Of a DNA stretch of 64,000 bases, positions 1 to 14,040 are shown one piece after another. This DNA comes from Kribbella steppae. Lineage in GTDB: Bacteria > Actinomycetota > Actinomycetes > Propionibacteriales > Kribbellaceae. The notes beneath the pieces were generated by a model. It was given only the letters and a program-made list of their open reading frames with translations, did no database searches and was not told the origin of the DNA. Each line of letters begins with the position of its first letter. Positions within the stretch are counted from its first letter, which is position 1. The stretch is from assembly GCF_004342025.1 (NCBI RefSeq), contig NZ_SLWN01000002.1, forward strand, positions 1 to 64,000, written 5' to 3'. The position numbers were made by a program, and so were the translations under genes.

Positions 1-226
1 GAAACAATCAAACTGACTTGAATCAATAAAAAATTTCAAAGGAATCCGCCACAAAACAACAAACAACCCACCACCCAAGATCGAAGACCAAGGGCAGGAG
101 AGTCATCCAATGCCTGTGAACGGGGATAAAACAAATTTCGGCATTGACTTTCGGCACGCTGTTGAGTTCTCAAGAATCGGACGCACACCGCATCCCGACC
201 TTTCGGCCAAGGATTCCGGGGCAACC
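1..226 (-). other. 5' leader of an rRNA operon (16S gene lies off the left edge)
   Basis: Read on the minus strand, this AT-richer stretch carries a sequence of the TTGAGAACTCAACAGCGTGC type at 173-154. Boxes of this kind are well known in actinobacterial rRNA leaders and spacers, where they belong to the antitermination/processing region. It is followed by T-rich sequence towards position 1, typical of the part just before 16S. The mature 16S start (GAGTTTGATCCTGG) is not reached, so the rRNA gene must begin to the left of the window. Placing an rrn operon directly downstream of tyrS fits known actinobacterial gene order. No protein-coding gene is supported here. Confidence 0.8.
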
Positions 227-232
227 TGCGTT

Positions 233-261
233 ACTCTACCGGAGCAGATCCACCGAGTCAA
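233..261 (-). promoter_or_regulatory. Proximal rrn promoter, sigma70-like
   Basis: On the minus strand a -35 element TTGACT (261-256) is separated by exactly 17 bp from a -10 element TAGAGT (238-233). Transcription would start near 226, about 50 nt upstream of the conserved rRNA leader box, and run leftwards into 16S. Spacing and sequence are close to the housekeeping consensus, as expected for rRNA. Confidence 0.75.
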
Positions 262-397
262 GACCCGATTTTTCTGGCCCTCCACCCATGTGACAGCCAC
301 CGGCCCGAGTCAGACAACGCGGTTCGGCTCAGCTAGCCTTGGGGGGTTCGGAGCGACCGGCCGCTTTCGCGTCCCGCGCCTCGCTCCAACAAGAAGA

Positions 398-427
398 ACA
401 TTACGTGGCTTCGAGGTGGCCGGTCAA
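398..427 (-). promoter_or_regulatory. Distal candidate rrn promoter
   Basis: On the minus strand TTGACC (427-422) and TAATGT (403-398) are spaced by 18 bp. It lies between the tyrS terminator hairpin and the proximal rrn promoter, so it could act as a second, upstream rRNA promoter. Multiple rrn promoters are usual in actinobacteria. The match is weaker than that of the proximal one. Confidence 0.5.
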
Positions 428-496
428 ATCGGTTCCCGGTGGGCAGGATCACACGGTTGTAATTTGCTCTCGGCATCCACTTTGTGGGAGTGCGGC

Positions 497-518
497 GGGA
501 GGCGCTGAGGCACCTCCC
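497..518 (-). terminator. Hairpin after tyrS
   Basis: A 9-bp stem (GGGAGGTGC / GCGCCTCCC, one T-G pair) with a CTCA loop sits about 30 nt after the tyrS stop codon and just before the distal rrn promoter. It has no U-run, which is common for actinobacterial terminators. Confidence 0.5.
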
Positions 519-549
519 ACACGCCGGCAGTCCCACGGCACCGGCAAGG

Positions 550-1854
550 TCAGCTACCCGCCGACGACGCCAGAACCCCTGCAAACGAACGCTTTCCGCG
601 TCGCAGCACCAGCACTCCACCCGGCAGCAGGTCGTCGGACCCCGGTACGTACTCGGCGTCCTTCACCTTCTCGTTGTTGAGGTACCCACCGCCTTCGGCG
701 ACCGTCCTGCGCGCGGCCGACTTGCTGGCGACCAGACCGGCCTTCACGAGCAGGTCGCCGTACGTCGGCATCGGTTCGCCGGCGCCTAGTTCGACATGGG
801 GTGCTTCGCGGAGCGCGGCGACCAGTGTGGAGCCGTCGAGGGATGCGAGCTCCCCCTGGCCGAAGAGCGCCTTCGACGCCTCCTGCACACTCCTGGTCTC
901 CTGCTCGCCGTGCACCAGCGTGGTGATGTCCTCAGCGAGCAGCCTCTGGGCCTCACGTGCGTGTGGTCGTTCCGCGGTCGCCTGCGCGAGTGCGGCGATC
1001 TCCTCCGCTGTCCGGAAGGTGTAGAAGCGCACCAGCTGCATCACGTCGCGGTCGTCGGTGTTGAACCAGAACTGGTAGAAGGCGTACGGCGATGTCAGCT
1101 CCCGATCCAGCCACACCGTGCCGGACTCCGTCTTGCCGAACTTGGTGCCGTCTGCCTTGGTCACCAGTGGTGTGGCCAGTGCGTGTGCTTTACCGGCATC
1201 GGCACGACGAATGAGCTCCACACCGGCCGTGAGATTGCCCCACTGGTCGCTGCCGCCCGTCTGCAGTGTGCAGTTGTGCCGGCGGTAGAGCTCCAGATAG
1301 TCCAGTGACTGCAGTAGTACGTAGCTGAACTCGGTGTAGCTGATCCCCTGCTCCAGCCGGGCCTTCACCACCTCGCGCCCGAGCATCCGGTTCACCGGGA
1401 AGTGCTTGCCGATGTCGCGGAGGAAATCGAGGGTGTTGAGGTCCTTGGTCCAGTCGTAGTTGTTGACGATGCGACCGGGGTTGGGCAGGGCCGCGTCGAA
1501 GTCGATGAACCTCTCCACCTGGCCGCGAACCCTCTCGACCCACTGCTGGACGACGTCCTTCGGGTTCAGCACCCGCTCGGAGCTCTCCTTGGGGTCGCCG
1601 ATCAGACCGGTGGCGCCACCGACGAGGCCGATGGGGTTGTGGCCGGCCAATTGGAGCCGGCGCAGGGTCAGCAACTGCAGCAGGTTGCCCATGTGCAGGC
1701 TGGGCGCGGTGGGGTCGAAGCCGACATAGGAGGTGATCGGTCCGGCCGCCATCGCGGCCCGCAGGGCGTCTGGATCGGTGGAGTGCGCGATCAGGCCGCG
1801 GCTCCCCAGGTCGTCGAGTACCTGGGTGCGGCGTTCGGTCCCGCTGTCGGTCAC
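550..1854 (-). CDS. tyrS: Tyrosyl-tRNA synthetase
   Basis: Charges tRNA-Tyr with tyrosine in the cytoplasm. The 434-aa product is a class I synthetase. The HIGH-type signature appears as HMGN at about residue 54 and the KMSKS-type loop as KFGKT at about 240. An S4 RNA-binding domain fills the last 70 residues (KAGLVASKSAARR, then LRRGKRSF). Length is normal for bacterial TyrRS. The start is GTG at 1854 behind a GAGGAGAG ribosome site. It lies 80 nt after the App1-like gene on the same strand and directly upstream of an rRNA operon. No T-box-like leader is seen. Confidence 0.97.
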   Translation of the reverse strand: MTDSGTERRTQVLDDLGSRGLIAHSTDPDALRAAMAAGPITSYVGFDPTAPSLHMGNLLQLLTLRRLQLAGHNPIGLVGGATGLIGDPKESSERVLNPKDVVQQWVERVRGQVERFIDFDAALPNPGRIVNNYDWTKDLNTLDFLRDIGKHFPVNRMLGREVVKARLEQGISYTEFSYVLLQSLDYLELYRRHNCTLQTGGSDQWGNLTAGVELIRRADAGKAHALATPLVTKADGTKFGKTESGTVWLDRELTSPYAFYQFWFNTDDRDVMQLVRFYTFRTAEEIAALAQATAERPHAREAQRLLAEDITTLVHGEQETRSVQEASKALFGQGELASLDGSTLVAALREAPHVELGAGEPMPTYGDLLVKAGLVASKSAARRTVAEGGGYLNNEKVKDAEYVPGSDDLLPGGVLVLRRGKRSFAGVLASSAGS

Positions 1855-1934
1855 TTGTCTCTCCTCGAGTACGTCGGTCAGCTACAAGTGTCCTGTATCG
1901 ACGGGCGGCGAGGGCGACGCGGGGTGGGCCGAGC

Positions 1935-2972
1935 CTAGGTAGGGTCCGGCCGGGTCAGGACGGCTTGGAGCTGAGGACGCAGCGCATGGCCGTCGGGCGC
2001 ATGGACCGTGGCGGCAGTCGGACGGTGCGGGTCGTGAGCGCCCGGGTCCGTGTTGGGGACCGGGAGACCGTGCGACAGCACCTGCTCGGCCGGGGTGAGC
2101 TGGCGGATGCCGATGGCCCGGACGTGATCCGGGTGGGTCTGTGCGAAGTCGCCGTACAGCTGTGGGTCGTGCTGGCCGTCGTCACCGATCAGTACCCATC
2201 GGACGTTCGGGAACTCGGCCGCGAGGCGGCGAAGCGCCGAGCGCTTGTGCTCCTGCCCGCTGCGAAACCACCCGGTGTTGGTCGGCCCCCAGTCCGTGAG
2301 CAGCAACGGCCCGGCCGGGTACCCGTGCCGCGCCAGGAAACGGGTGAGCGTGGGTGCGGTGTTCCAGGCCCCCGTGGAGAGGTAGAAGATCGGCGCACCC
2401 GGGTGGTCTGCGAGGAGCTCGGCGTACATCTCTGCCATGCCTGGTACGACGCGACGCGCCTGCTCGTCGCGGACGAACGTGTTCCACGCAGCGATCATCG
2501 GACGCGGCAGCATCGTCAGCATGACCGTGTCATCGATGTCGCTGACCAATCCGAGGGCGGCGTCCGGGTCCGGGACGTAGACGCGGGCGCGGGCCTGTCG
2601 CTCGCCGTGCACGCCCAGGTTGACCTCGTGCCAGCCCGGAGGCAGCACCACCGGTACGGAGAGGTCGACGAAGCCGCCGCGGTCGGTCAGCGCCTCGAAC
2701 GTCTGCCCGCTCACGGTGACAGTGACCTTCACCTTGGTCGCCGGCGCGGTGACGAAGACGCGCCAGCCGCGCACCACCTGGTCCTCGTCGAACCGGGGCT
2801 GGTTGCGCGGATCCCTGCTCAGTACGACGCGCGCGAGCACGCGGACGAACTGAGTGGTGCCGTAGCCGACGTGCGGGATGATCCGTTCCCGCCAGCCGCG
2901 ACGCCGCAGGATCGCCTGCACCCCGATGTTGAACCAGTCCTCGAGACGGGACGCATAGTGCGGACGGGCCAT
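1935..2972 (-). CDS. App1-family (DUF2183) phosphatase-like protein
   Basis: Resembles the App1 phosphatidate-phosphatase catalytic domain (DUF2183), a HAD-type fold. The motif SDIDDTV, of DxDxT type, lies at about residue 145 and would carry the catalytic aspartates; YLSTGAW and GDDGQHD follow as later HAD motifs. The N-terminal 130 residues look like a beta-rich accessory domain. I chose the ATG at 2972 (345 aa) because conserved-looking sequence starts there. A GTG at 3032 would add 20 residues. No signal peptide is apparent. Its real substrate in bacteria is unknown. It is divergent from the luciferase-like gene and precedes tyrS. Confidence 0.75.
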   Translation of the reverse strand: MARPHYASRLEDWFNIGVQAILRRRGWRERIIPHVGYGTTQFVRVLARVVLSRDPRNQPRFDEDQVVRGWRVFVTAPATKVKVTVTVSGQTFEALTDRGGFVDLSVPVVLPPGWHEVNLGVHGERQARARVYVPDPDAALGLVSDIDDTVMLTMLPRPMIAAWNTFVRDEQARRVVPGMAEMYAELLADHPGAPIFYLSTGAWNTAPTLTRFLARHGYPAGPLLLTDWGPTNTGWFRSGQEHKRSALRRLAAEFPNVRWVLIGDDGQHDPQLYGDFAQTHPDHVRAIGIRQLTPAEQVLSHGLPVPNTDPGAHDPHRPTAATVHAPDGHALRPQLQAVLTRPDPT

Positions 2973-3057
2973 AGTCCGAAACCTACCCGGAGCCGGGGCC
3001 GATACGCCTGCTGAACCGCTGCCTGGGAACACCTTTACCGAACTGCCGGAACTCCCT

Positions 3058-3087
3058 TTGAGAACTGTCGGCGGCGACCTCTACGGT
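3058..3087 (+). promoter_or_regulatory. Candidate leaderless promoter for the luciferase-like gene
   Basis: TTGAGA (3058-3063) and TACGGT (3082-3087) are 18 bp apart, placing transcription start at about the A of the ATG at 3094. No ribosome-binding site precedes that ATG, which agrees with a leaderless mRNA. Confidence 0.45.
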
Positions 3088-3093
3088 CTTCGC

Positions 3094-4053
3094 ATGACAC
3101 AGACCTCTGCCGCTCTCGGGATGTGCTTCCCGCGGACCTACCCCGCTGCCCTGGTGACCGACGTGGCCCGCCGCCTGGACCAAGGCGGCGCGGACGAGCT
3201 GTGGATCATCGAGGACTGCTTCTACACCGCCGGTCCGTCGCTCGTGTCCGCCGCCCTGACGTCGACCGAGCAACTCACGGTCGGCGTCGGCATCCTGCCG
3301 GCGGTCGCCCGGACCGCGGCCGTCACCGCGATGGAGTTCGCCACCCTGGACGCGCTCGCGCCCGGCCGGTTCCTGCCCGGTATCGGCCACGGCGTACAGG
3401 AGTGGATGGGCCAAATGGGTGTCCGGCCCAAGTCGCCGCTCACCGCACTGGAGGAGGTCACCACCGCCGTCACCAGGCTGCTCGCCGGTGAGACCGTGAG
3501 CGTCGAGGGCAAGACGGTCTACCTGCAGGACGTGAAGCTGGACGCGCCGCCGGTCGAGCCGCCGCCGATCCTGCTCGGGGTCATGGGTCCGAAGTCGATG
3601 GCACTGGCCGGGCGGGTCGGAGGCGGGCTCGTCCTCGCCGAGCCGGCCACTCCGTCGTACGTGCGGCAGTCGGTTGAGTACGCCGGTTCGCCGGAGGGCT
3701 TCGTGGTCGCGGTGTTCAGCGCGTTCTGTGTGCGGAGCGACCGCAAGACGGCGTACGAGTGGACCGCACCGTGGCTCGGGTGGCGGATCGATGACAACCA
3801 CCCAGGTTTGAAGGCGCTGCCGTTCTTCGACGACCTGAAGAAGCTGTACGACGAGTCCGGTACCGAAGGTCTGGTCGGGATGCCGGTCGACTGGTGGACC
3901 GAGATCGGCGCGGTCGGCACGCTCGATGACGCGGCGGCACACATCGAGGCGCTGGAGGCCGCCGGCGTGCACCACATCGGCCTGTTCCCGGACCCTGAGG
4001 TGGAGCACGGGCTCCCACAGCTCGACCACGTGCTGGAGCTGGCCAACCGCTGA
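3094..4053 (+). CDS. Luciferase-like (LLM class) flavin/F420-type oxidoreductase
   Basis: A 319-aa protein of the bacterial-luciferase-like monooxygenase superfamily, which uses FMN or F420 with a TIM-barrel fold. Features seen are the early strand around GVGILPAVARTAA, the RFLPGIGHG loop near residue 90, and the PPILLGVMGPKSMALAG segment near 160 typical of the F420-dependent branch. Substrate and cofactor cannot be read from sequence alone. The ATG at 3094 is preferred over the longer frame from 3058, whose first 12 codons overlap the promoter. It stands alone, divergent from the App1-like gene and convergent with the glycosylase gene 25 bp away. Confidence 0.82.
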   Translation: MTQTSAALGMCFPRTYPAALVTDVARRLDQGGADELWIIEDCFYTAGPSLVSAALTSTEQLTVGVGILPAVARTAAVTAMEFATLDALAPGRFLPGIGHGVQEWMGQMGVRPKSPLTALEEVTTAVTRLLAGETVSVEGKTVYLQDVKLDAPPVEPPPILLGVMGPKSMALAGRVGGGLVLAEPATPSYVRQSVEYAGSPEGFVVAVFSAFCVRSDRKTAYEWTAPWLGWRIDDNHPGLKALPFFDDLKKLYDESGTEGLVGMPVDWWTEIGAVGTLDDAAAHIEALEAAGVHHIGLFPDPEVEHGLPQLDHVLELANR

Positions 4054-4078
4054 TCGAGGCCGCGGCCGAGGAGCGCGT

Positions 4079-4843
4079 TCAGCTGCGGCGTTTGGGGACG
4101 TGCGGGCGGTACGGCGAGACGGTCGGATCATCCGGGATCCAGAAGCGCCATGGACGGTCGGCGGCCTCGCGAAGGCCGACCCGTGGTCCGGTGGACGGTT
4201 CGCCGTCGAAGCCGGGGCCGGGCAGCAGTTGGACGTGGGAGGTCCTGGACAGCAGGTCGACGCCGTTGTCGTCCCGGCCGATGCCGAGGGCAACGCACAT
4301 GCGGGCCGGACCGCGAGCGAGATCGCGGTCCGGATTCCCGTTCGGCCGCTTGGCGACAGGACCCAGCAGCACGCTGGCCGACTGAGCCCCAGCCGACTGA
4401 GCCCCGCCCGATCGCGCGCCGGTTGACCGCACTTCGGCCGACCGAGTCGTACCCCCGGACTGGTTGAACTTGCCTTCCGGGAGGCTGGGTAGGCGGCGGA
4501 CACGGGCCAGCTCGAGACCTTCGACGATCTCGCCGGCCCGAAGCAGGACGGCCGAGGGGCGTCCGTCCGGGCCGGCGCTGATGTTCATGCAGAAGTGCAT
4601 GCCGTAGGTGAAGTACACGTAGAGGAACCCGGGCGGGCCGAACATCACCGCGTTGCGGGGTGTCTGGCCGCGGTACGCGTGCGAGCCGGGGTCGGACGGG
4701 CCGTCGTACGCCTCGACCTCGGTGAGGCGGACCGCGACCGTGCCCTCGTCCGTGGTGCTGCGCAGGACCATGCCGAGAACCTTCGGAGCCACGTCGAGGA
4801 CGGGGCCCGCGAGCAGCGAGCGGCGTACAGGCATGCGCAGCAC
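4079..4843 (-). CDS. 3-methyladenine DNA glycosylase (AAG/MPG family)
   Basis: Base-excision-repair glycosylase that removes alkylated purines. The 254-aa protein shows the family core: TEVEAYDGPSDPGSHAYRG with the catalytic Glu region near residue 40, then TPRNAVMFGPPGFLYVYF and the YGMHFCMN strand. Between about residues 134 and 160 is a Ser/Ala/Gly-rich insert not found in typical members, built partly from a 15-nt tandem repeat (4379-4405). The gene starts 16 bp after argH and is probably the last gene of the arg transcription unit. Confidence 0.9.
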   Translation of the reverse strand: MLRMPVRRSLLAGPVLDVAPKVLGMVLRSTTDEGTVAVRLTEVEAYDGPSDPGSHAYRGQTPRNAVMFGPPGFLYVYFTYGMHFCMNISAGPDGRPSAVLLRAGEIVEGLELARVRRLPSLPEGKFNQSGGTTRSAEVRSTGARSGGAQSAGAQSASVLLGPVAKRPNGNPDRDLARGPARMCVALGIGRDDNGVDLLSRTSHVQLLPGPGFDGEPSTGPRVGLREAADRPWRFWIPDDPTVSPYRPHVPKRRS

Positions 4844-4859
4844 CCTAGGCGAACAGCCG

Positions 4860-6287
<1,428 letters not shown>

Positions 6288-6291
6288 TCAG

Positions 6292-6972
6292 TCACTTGCT
6301 CAAAGCCGTCCGCCAGGTCGCGGCGGTCCTTGCGTCATACGTGCGGCTGAACCCGCAGCCCCACGCGATGGGGCCCTTCCAGGGCGCGCTGGATCCACTG
6401 AGCGACTCTCCGGAGATCAGCAGCCGGCTGCCGATCCAGTAGCGCTGCCCCGACTCGCTGGTCGGGTCGTCAGAGCCGGCGGCCGGCGCCATCCACATCC
6501 GGATCTTCACCTGATCGCCGCCGGTCGGACGGAACCACTCGTGCACCTGGAAGGTCACCGTGTAGGTCTCTGGGGCACCGGTCCTCGGGTCCTTCACGGC
6601 GGACAGCACGGTGCCGTCGAAGGCGAAGGCCCGGTTGCGCAGCTCGGCCGCCGAGTAGCCGACGACGCAGGAGGCCGCGCCCTGCTCGAGCGGGCGACTG
6701 GTCGAGGGCGCGCCGCCGACCCGGGTCGGCGTAGTGCTCGGGCCGGCGGCTGGGACTGGGGTGGAGCCGGTCTGGTAGATGGCGACTGCGCCGACGACCA
6801 CGGACGCTGTGCCTGCTGCCGCGAGTACGGAGACCACGAGACGGCGCCGATGGGTGCGGTGTGACTTGGCGGCGACCGTGTCGAGTTGGCGCCTGGCGTG
6901 GGCGAGGACTTCGGGTGACGGGGGTGGGACCTGGCCGGCGGCCTTCAGGTCGTCCCAGTGGTCGGTGCTCAT
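6292..6972 (-). CDS. Single-pass membrane protein paired with a sigma factor
   Basis: A 226-aa protein with an N-terminal cytoplasmic part of about 45 residues, one transmembrane helix (about 45-67, rich in V/A), a Pro/Thr linker and an extracytoplasmic domain of about 140 residues. The ATG at 6972 overlaps the sigma-factor stop as ATGA, so translation is coupled. That position and topology suggest an anti-sigma or sensor role for the upstream ECF sigma factor, but I see no zinc-binding HxxxCxxC motif of the usual anti-sigma domain. The longer frame up to 7401 is a shadow of the sigma gene. Confidence 0.7.
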   Translation of the reverse strand: MSTDHWDDLKAAGQVPPPSPEVLAHARRQLDTVAAKSHRTHRRRLVVSVLAAAGTASVVVGAVAIYQTGSTPVPAAGPSTTPTRVGGAPSTSRPLEQGAASCVVGYSAAELRNRAFAFDGTVLSAVKDPRTGAPETYTVTFQVHEWFRPTGGDQVKIRMWMAPAAGSDDPTSESGQRYWIGSRLLISGESLSGSSAPWKGPIAWGCGFSRTYDARTAATWRTALSK

Positions 6973-7508
6973 CGGTCGGCCTCCTGTCGGTTGGGTTCGT
7001 CCTGTGCTTGGGGCGAACCGGAGAGGCGTTCGTCCATGCGTTGCCGTGCGCGGTGCAGCCGGGAGCGGGCGGTGCCGGCCGGGATGCCCAGGACCTGCGC
7101 GGCCTCGGTCGGCGTCAGGTTCTCCCAGGCGACGAGGAGAAGCAGCTCGCGTTCGACGGCCGGCAACTCCCGGAGTCCCTGCGTGAGCTGCGGAGCCAGC
7201 GCGGCCGCGTCCAGGCGGGCGTCGACTGCCGCGGTCTCGTCGAGCGGGCGATCGATGCCGACAGCGCGGGCCACGGCGGTTCGGAGGCGGTGCTTGCGGT
7301 AGTAGCCGTGCAGAACATGCCGGGCGACTCCGAACAGCCAGGCCCGCGCGGAGCCGAGGTCGGGGTCGAACCCGGACCGGCCGGAATACGCCGCCACCCA
7401 CACGTCACCGAGCAGATCGTCCGCGATCCCGTCTATCGTTCGCCGGCTCAGGTAGGCGTGGATATCCGCGCCGTGCTGCTCGACCTGTGCCACGAACCAG
7501 TCGTCCAT
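6969..7508 (-). CDS. ECF-type RNA polymerase sigma factor
   Basis: A 179-aa sigma70-family protein with region 2 (about residues 10-80, including DDLLGDVWVAAY and ARAWLFGVARHVLHGYYRK) and region 4 (about 110-165, with the helix-turn-helix LTPTEAAQVLGIPAGTARSR). ECF factors direct RNA polymerase to stress or envelope promoters. It sits 64 nt after argR behind a GGAGGGGA ribosome site and is coupled by ATGA to a membrane protein. Its place inside an arginine operon is unusual. Its target promoters cannot be deduced here. Confidence 0.88.
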   Translation of the reverse strand: MDDWFVAQVEQHGADIHAYLSRRTIDGIADDLLGDVWVAAYSGRSGFDPDLGSARAWLFGVARHVLHGYYRKHRLRTAVARAVGIDRPLDETAAVDARLDAAALAPQLTQGLRELPAVERELLLLVAWENLTPTEAAQVLGIPAGTARSRLHRARQRMDERLSGSPQAQDEPNRQEADR

Positions 7509-7572
7509 GCCCGCTCCCCTCCGCCGACTGCCGTCGTCTCCTACTTGGCGGCAGTGGTCCCGAGCGTTCGGC

Positions 7573-10209
<2,637 letters not shown>

Positions 10210-10213
<4 letters not shown>

Positions 10214-11093
10214 GACGGAATCACCTGTGTCCCGCTTCCGGCGTCGGTGAAGATTTCTAGGAGCAGTGAGTGCGGCACCCGGCCGTCGATCACGGTTGCC
10301 CGGGACACGCCCGACTCGACCGCGCGCAGGCAGGCCTCCATCTTCGGCACCATTCCGGACGCCAGCGACGGCAGCAATTCGGCCAGTTCCGCGGCGTCGA
10401 TCTGAGTGATGATCTCGTCGCTCTCCGGCCAGTTCCGGTAGACCCCGGCCACGTCGGTCAGGACGACGAGCTTCTCGGCACCGAGCGCCACCGCGAGGGC
10501 GGCCGCGGCGGTGTCCGCGTTGACGTTGTGCGCCTGGCCGTCCTCGTCCGGCGCGATCGTCGACACCACCGGGATCCGGCCCGCGTCGATCAGGTCGACG
10601 ACCGCCTCCGGCCGTACGTCGACCACGTCGCCGACCAGCCCGATGTCGACCGACTCGCCGTCCACCATCGCCGTACGGCGCTCAGCGGTGAACAAACCGG
10701 CGTCCTCGCCGGACATGCCGACCGCGAACGGACCATGCGCGTTCAGCAGGCCGACCAACTCGCGGCCGACCTTGCCGACCAGGACCATGCCGACGACATC
10801 CATCGCCTCGGGTGTGGTGACCCGCAGCCCGCCGCGGAACTCGCTGTCGATGCCGAGCCGGCCGAGCATGTCGCTGATCTGCGGCCCACCGCCGTGCACG
10901 ACGACGACGCGGACCCCGGCGTACCGGAGAAAGACGATGTCCTCGGCGAACGCCTGCTTGAGTTCCTCGTCCACCATCGCGTTACCGCCGTACTTCACCA
11001 CGACGGTCTTGCCATGGAACTGCTTCAGCCAAGGCAGCGCCTCGGTCAGAACAGCAGCCTTCTCAACCGCCTGGGCGTGACTTGCGGTAAGGC

Positions 11094-11097
<4 letters not shown>
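10210..11097 (-). CDS. argB: Acetylglutamate kinase
   Basis: Phosphorylates N-acetylglutamate, the second step of the pathway. The 295-aa amino-acid-kinase-family protein shows the N-terminal VVKYGGNAM strand-loop near residue 35, the [11 protein letters not shown] glycine loop near 70, and the [20 protein letters not shown] nucleotide-site segment near 195. The N-terminal helix found in arginine-inhibited hexameric enzymes appears present (residues 1-25), so feedback control is plausible. Coupled by ATGA on both sides. Confidence 0.97.
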
Positions 11098-13381
<2,284 letters not shown>

Positions 13382-13427
13382 TCATCTACCCACTCTGGCC
13401 AGCTAGAACCTGCTGTGATCCAGGTCA

Positions 13428-13453
13428 TGTCACACGTCGGGTGTTGGGGCGTG
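13428..13453 (+). promoter_or_regulatory. Candidate ECF41-type promoter
   Basis: TGTCACA at 13428-13434 followed after 15 bp by CGTG (13450-13453, continuing TC). ECF41 sigma factors are known to use promoters with TGTCACA in the -35 region and CGTC in the -10 region. It lies about 35 bp before the decarboxylase-like gene that is coupled to an ECF41 sigma gene, so autoregulation is likely. The -10 differs at one base and the spacer is slightly short. Confidence 0.6.
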
Positions 13454-13488
13454 TCCGAGAGGGGGACGACGAACGGTAGGAGGTTGTG

Positions 13489-14040
13489 ATGGCTCGGATC
13501 ACGCTGGAGCACAAGCGGACCTGGTTTGTCCGGCTTTCGGAGTGGGGCAGCCGGCGGAAGTTCGGGAAGGTGCTGGACCCGGGGCAGGCGGCGATGCACA
13601 ACCGGCGGGTGCTGGTGTCGATGATGCTGATGGAGGGGTCGGCCACCCGCTGGAACAAGCTCGACCCGACCCTCAAGGCGCTCGCGGTGATGGTGTCGTC
13701 GGCGCAGATCGGGTGCACCTGGTGCATGGATTTCGGCTATTGGGAGTTCCACCACCAGGGTGTCGATCCGAAGAAGCTGCGCGATGTGCCAGGGTGGCGG
13801 GACAGTGACGCCTACACGGATCTGGAGCGCGCGGTGATGGAGTACACCGAGGCCATGACGGCGACCCCGCCGCAGGTCACCGACGAGCAGGTCGAGCGAC
13901 TGCGCCATGACCTGACCGACGAGCAACTGGTCGAGCTGACCGCATGGGTCTCGCTGGAGAACTACCGCTCCCGCACCAACGCCGCGCTCGGCCTGACCAG
14001 CCAGGGCTTCAAGGAGTTGTGCGAGCTGAGGCCGGCGTGA
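13489..14040 (+). CDS. Carboxymuconolactone decarboxylase / AhpD-like protein
   Basis: A 183-aa protein of the alkylhydroperoxidase-D-like fold. The CxxC redox pair is visible in GCTWCMDFG near residue 80, with a downstream His-rich segment (EFHHQGVD) of the usual active-site helix. Such proteins act as thiol-based peroxide reductases or in aromatic catabolism. The ATG at 13489 follows AGGAGG by five bases; an adjacent GTG is too close. Its stop overlaps the sigma gene as GTGA. ECF41 sigma genes are typically linked to genes of this family. Confidence 0.85.
   Translation: MARITLEHKRTWFVRLSEWGSRRKFGKVLDPGQAAMHNRRVLVSMMLMEGSATRWNKLDPTLKALAVMVSSAQIGCTWCMDFGYWEFHHQGVDPKKLRDVPGWRDSDAYTDLERAVMEYTEAMTATPPQVTDEQVERLRHDLTDEQLVELTAWVSLENYRSRTNAALGLTSQGFKELCELRPA

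Noticed and set aside
110..508. 132-aa plus-strand open frame at the left edge
   Set aside because: It runs antisense through the rrn promoters and leader, has no ribosome site, and its composition is unlike coding DNA here.
2970..3032. Longer start for the App1-like protein
   Set aside because: The extra 20 residues are Pro/Gly/Ala-rich and approach the divergent promoter; the ATG at 2972 fits the domain start better, though this is not certain.
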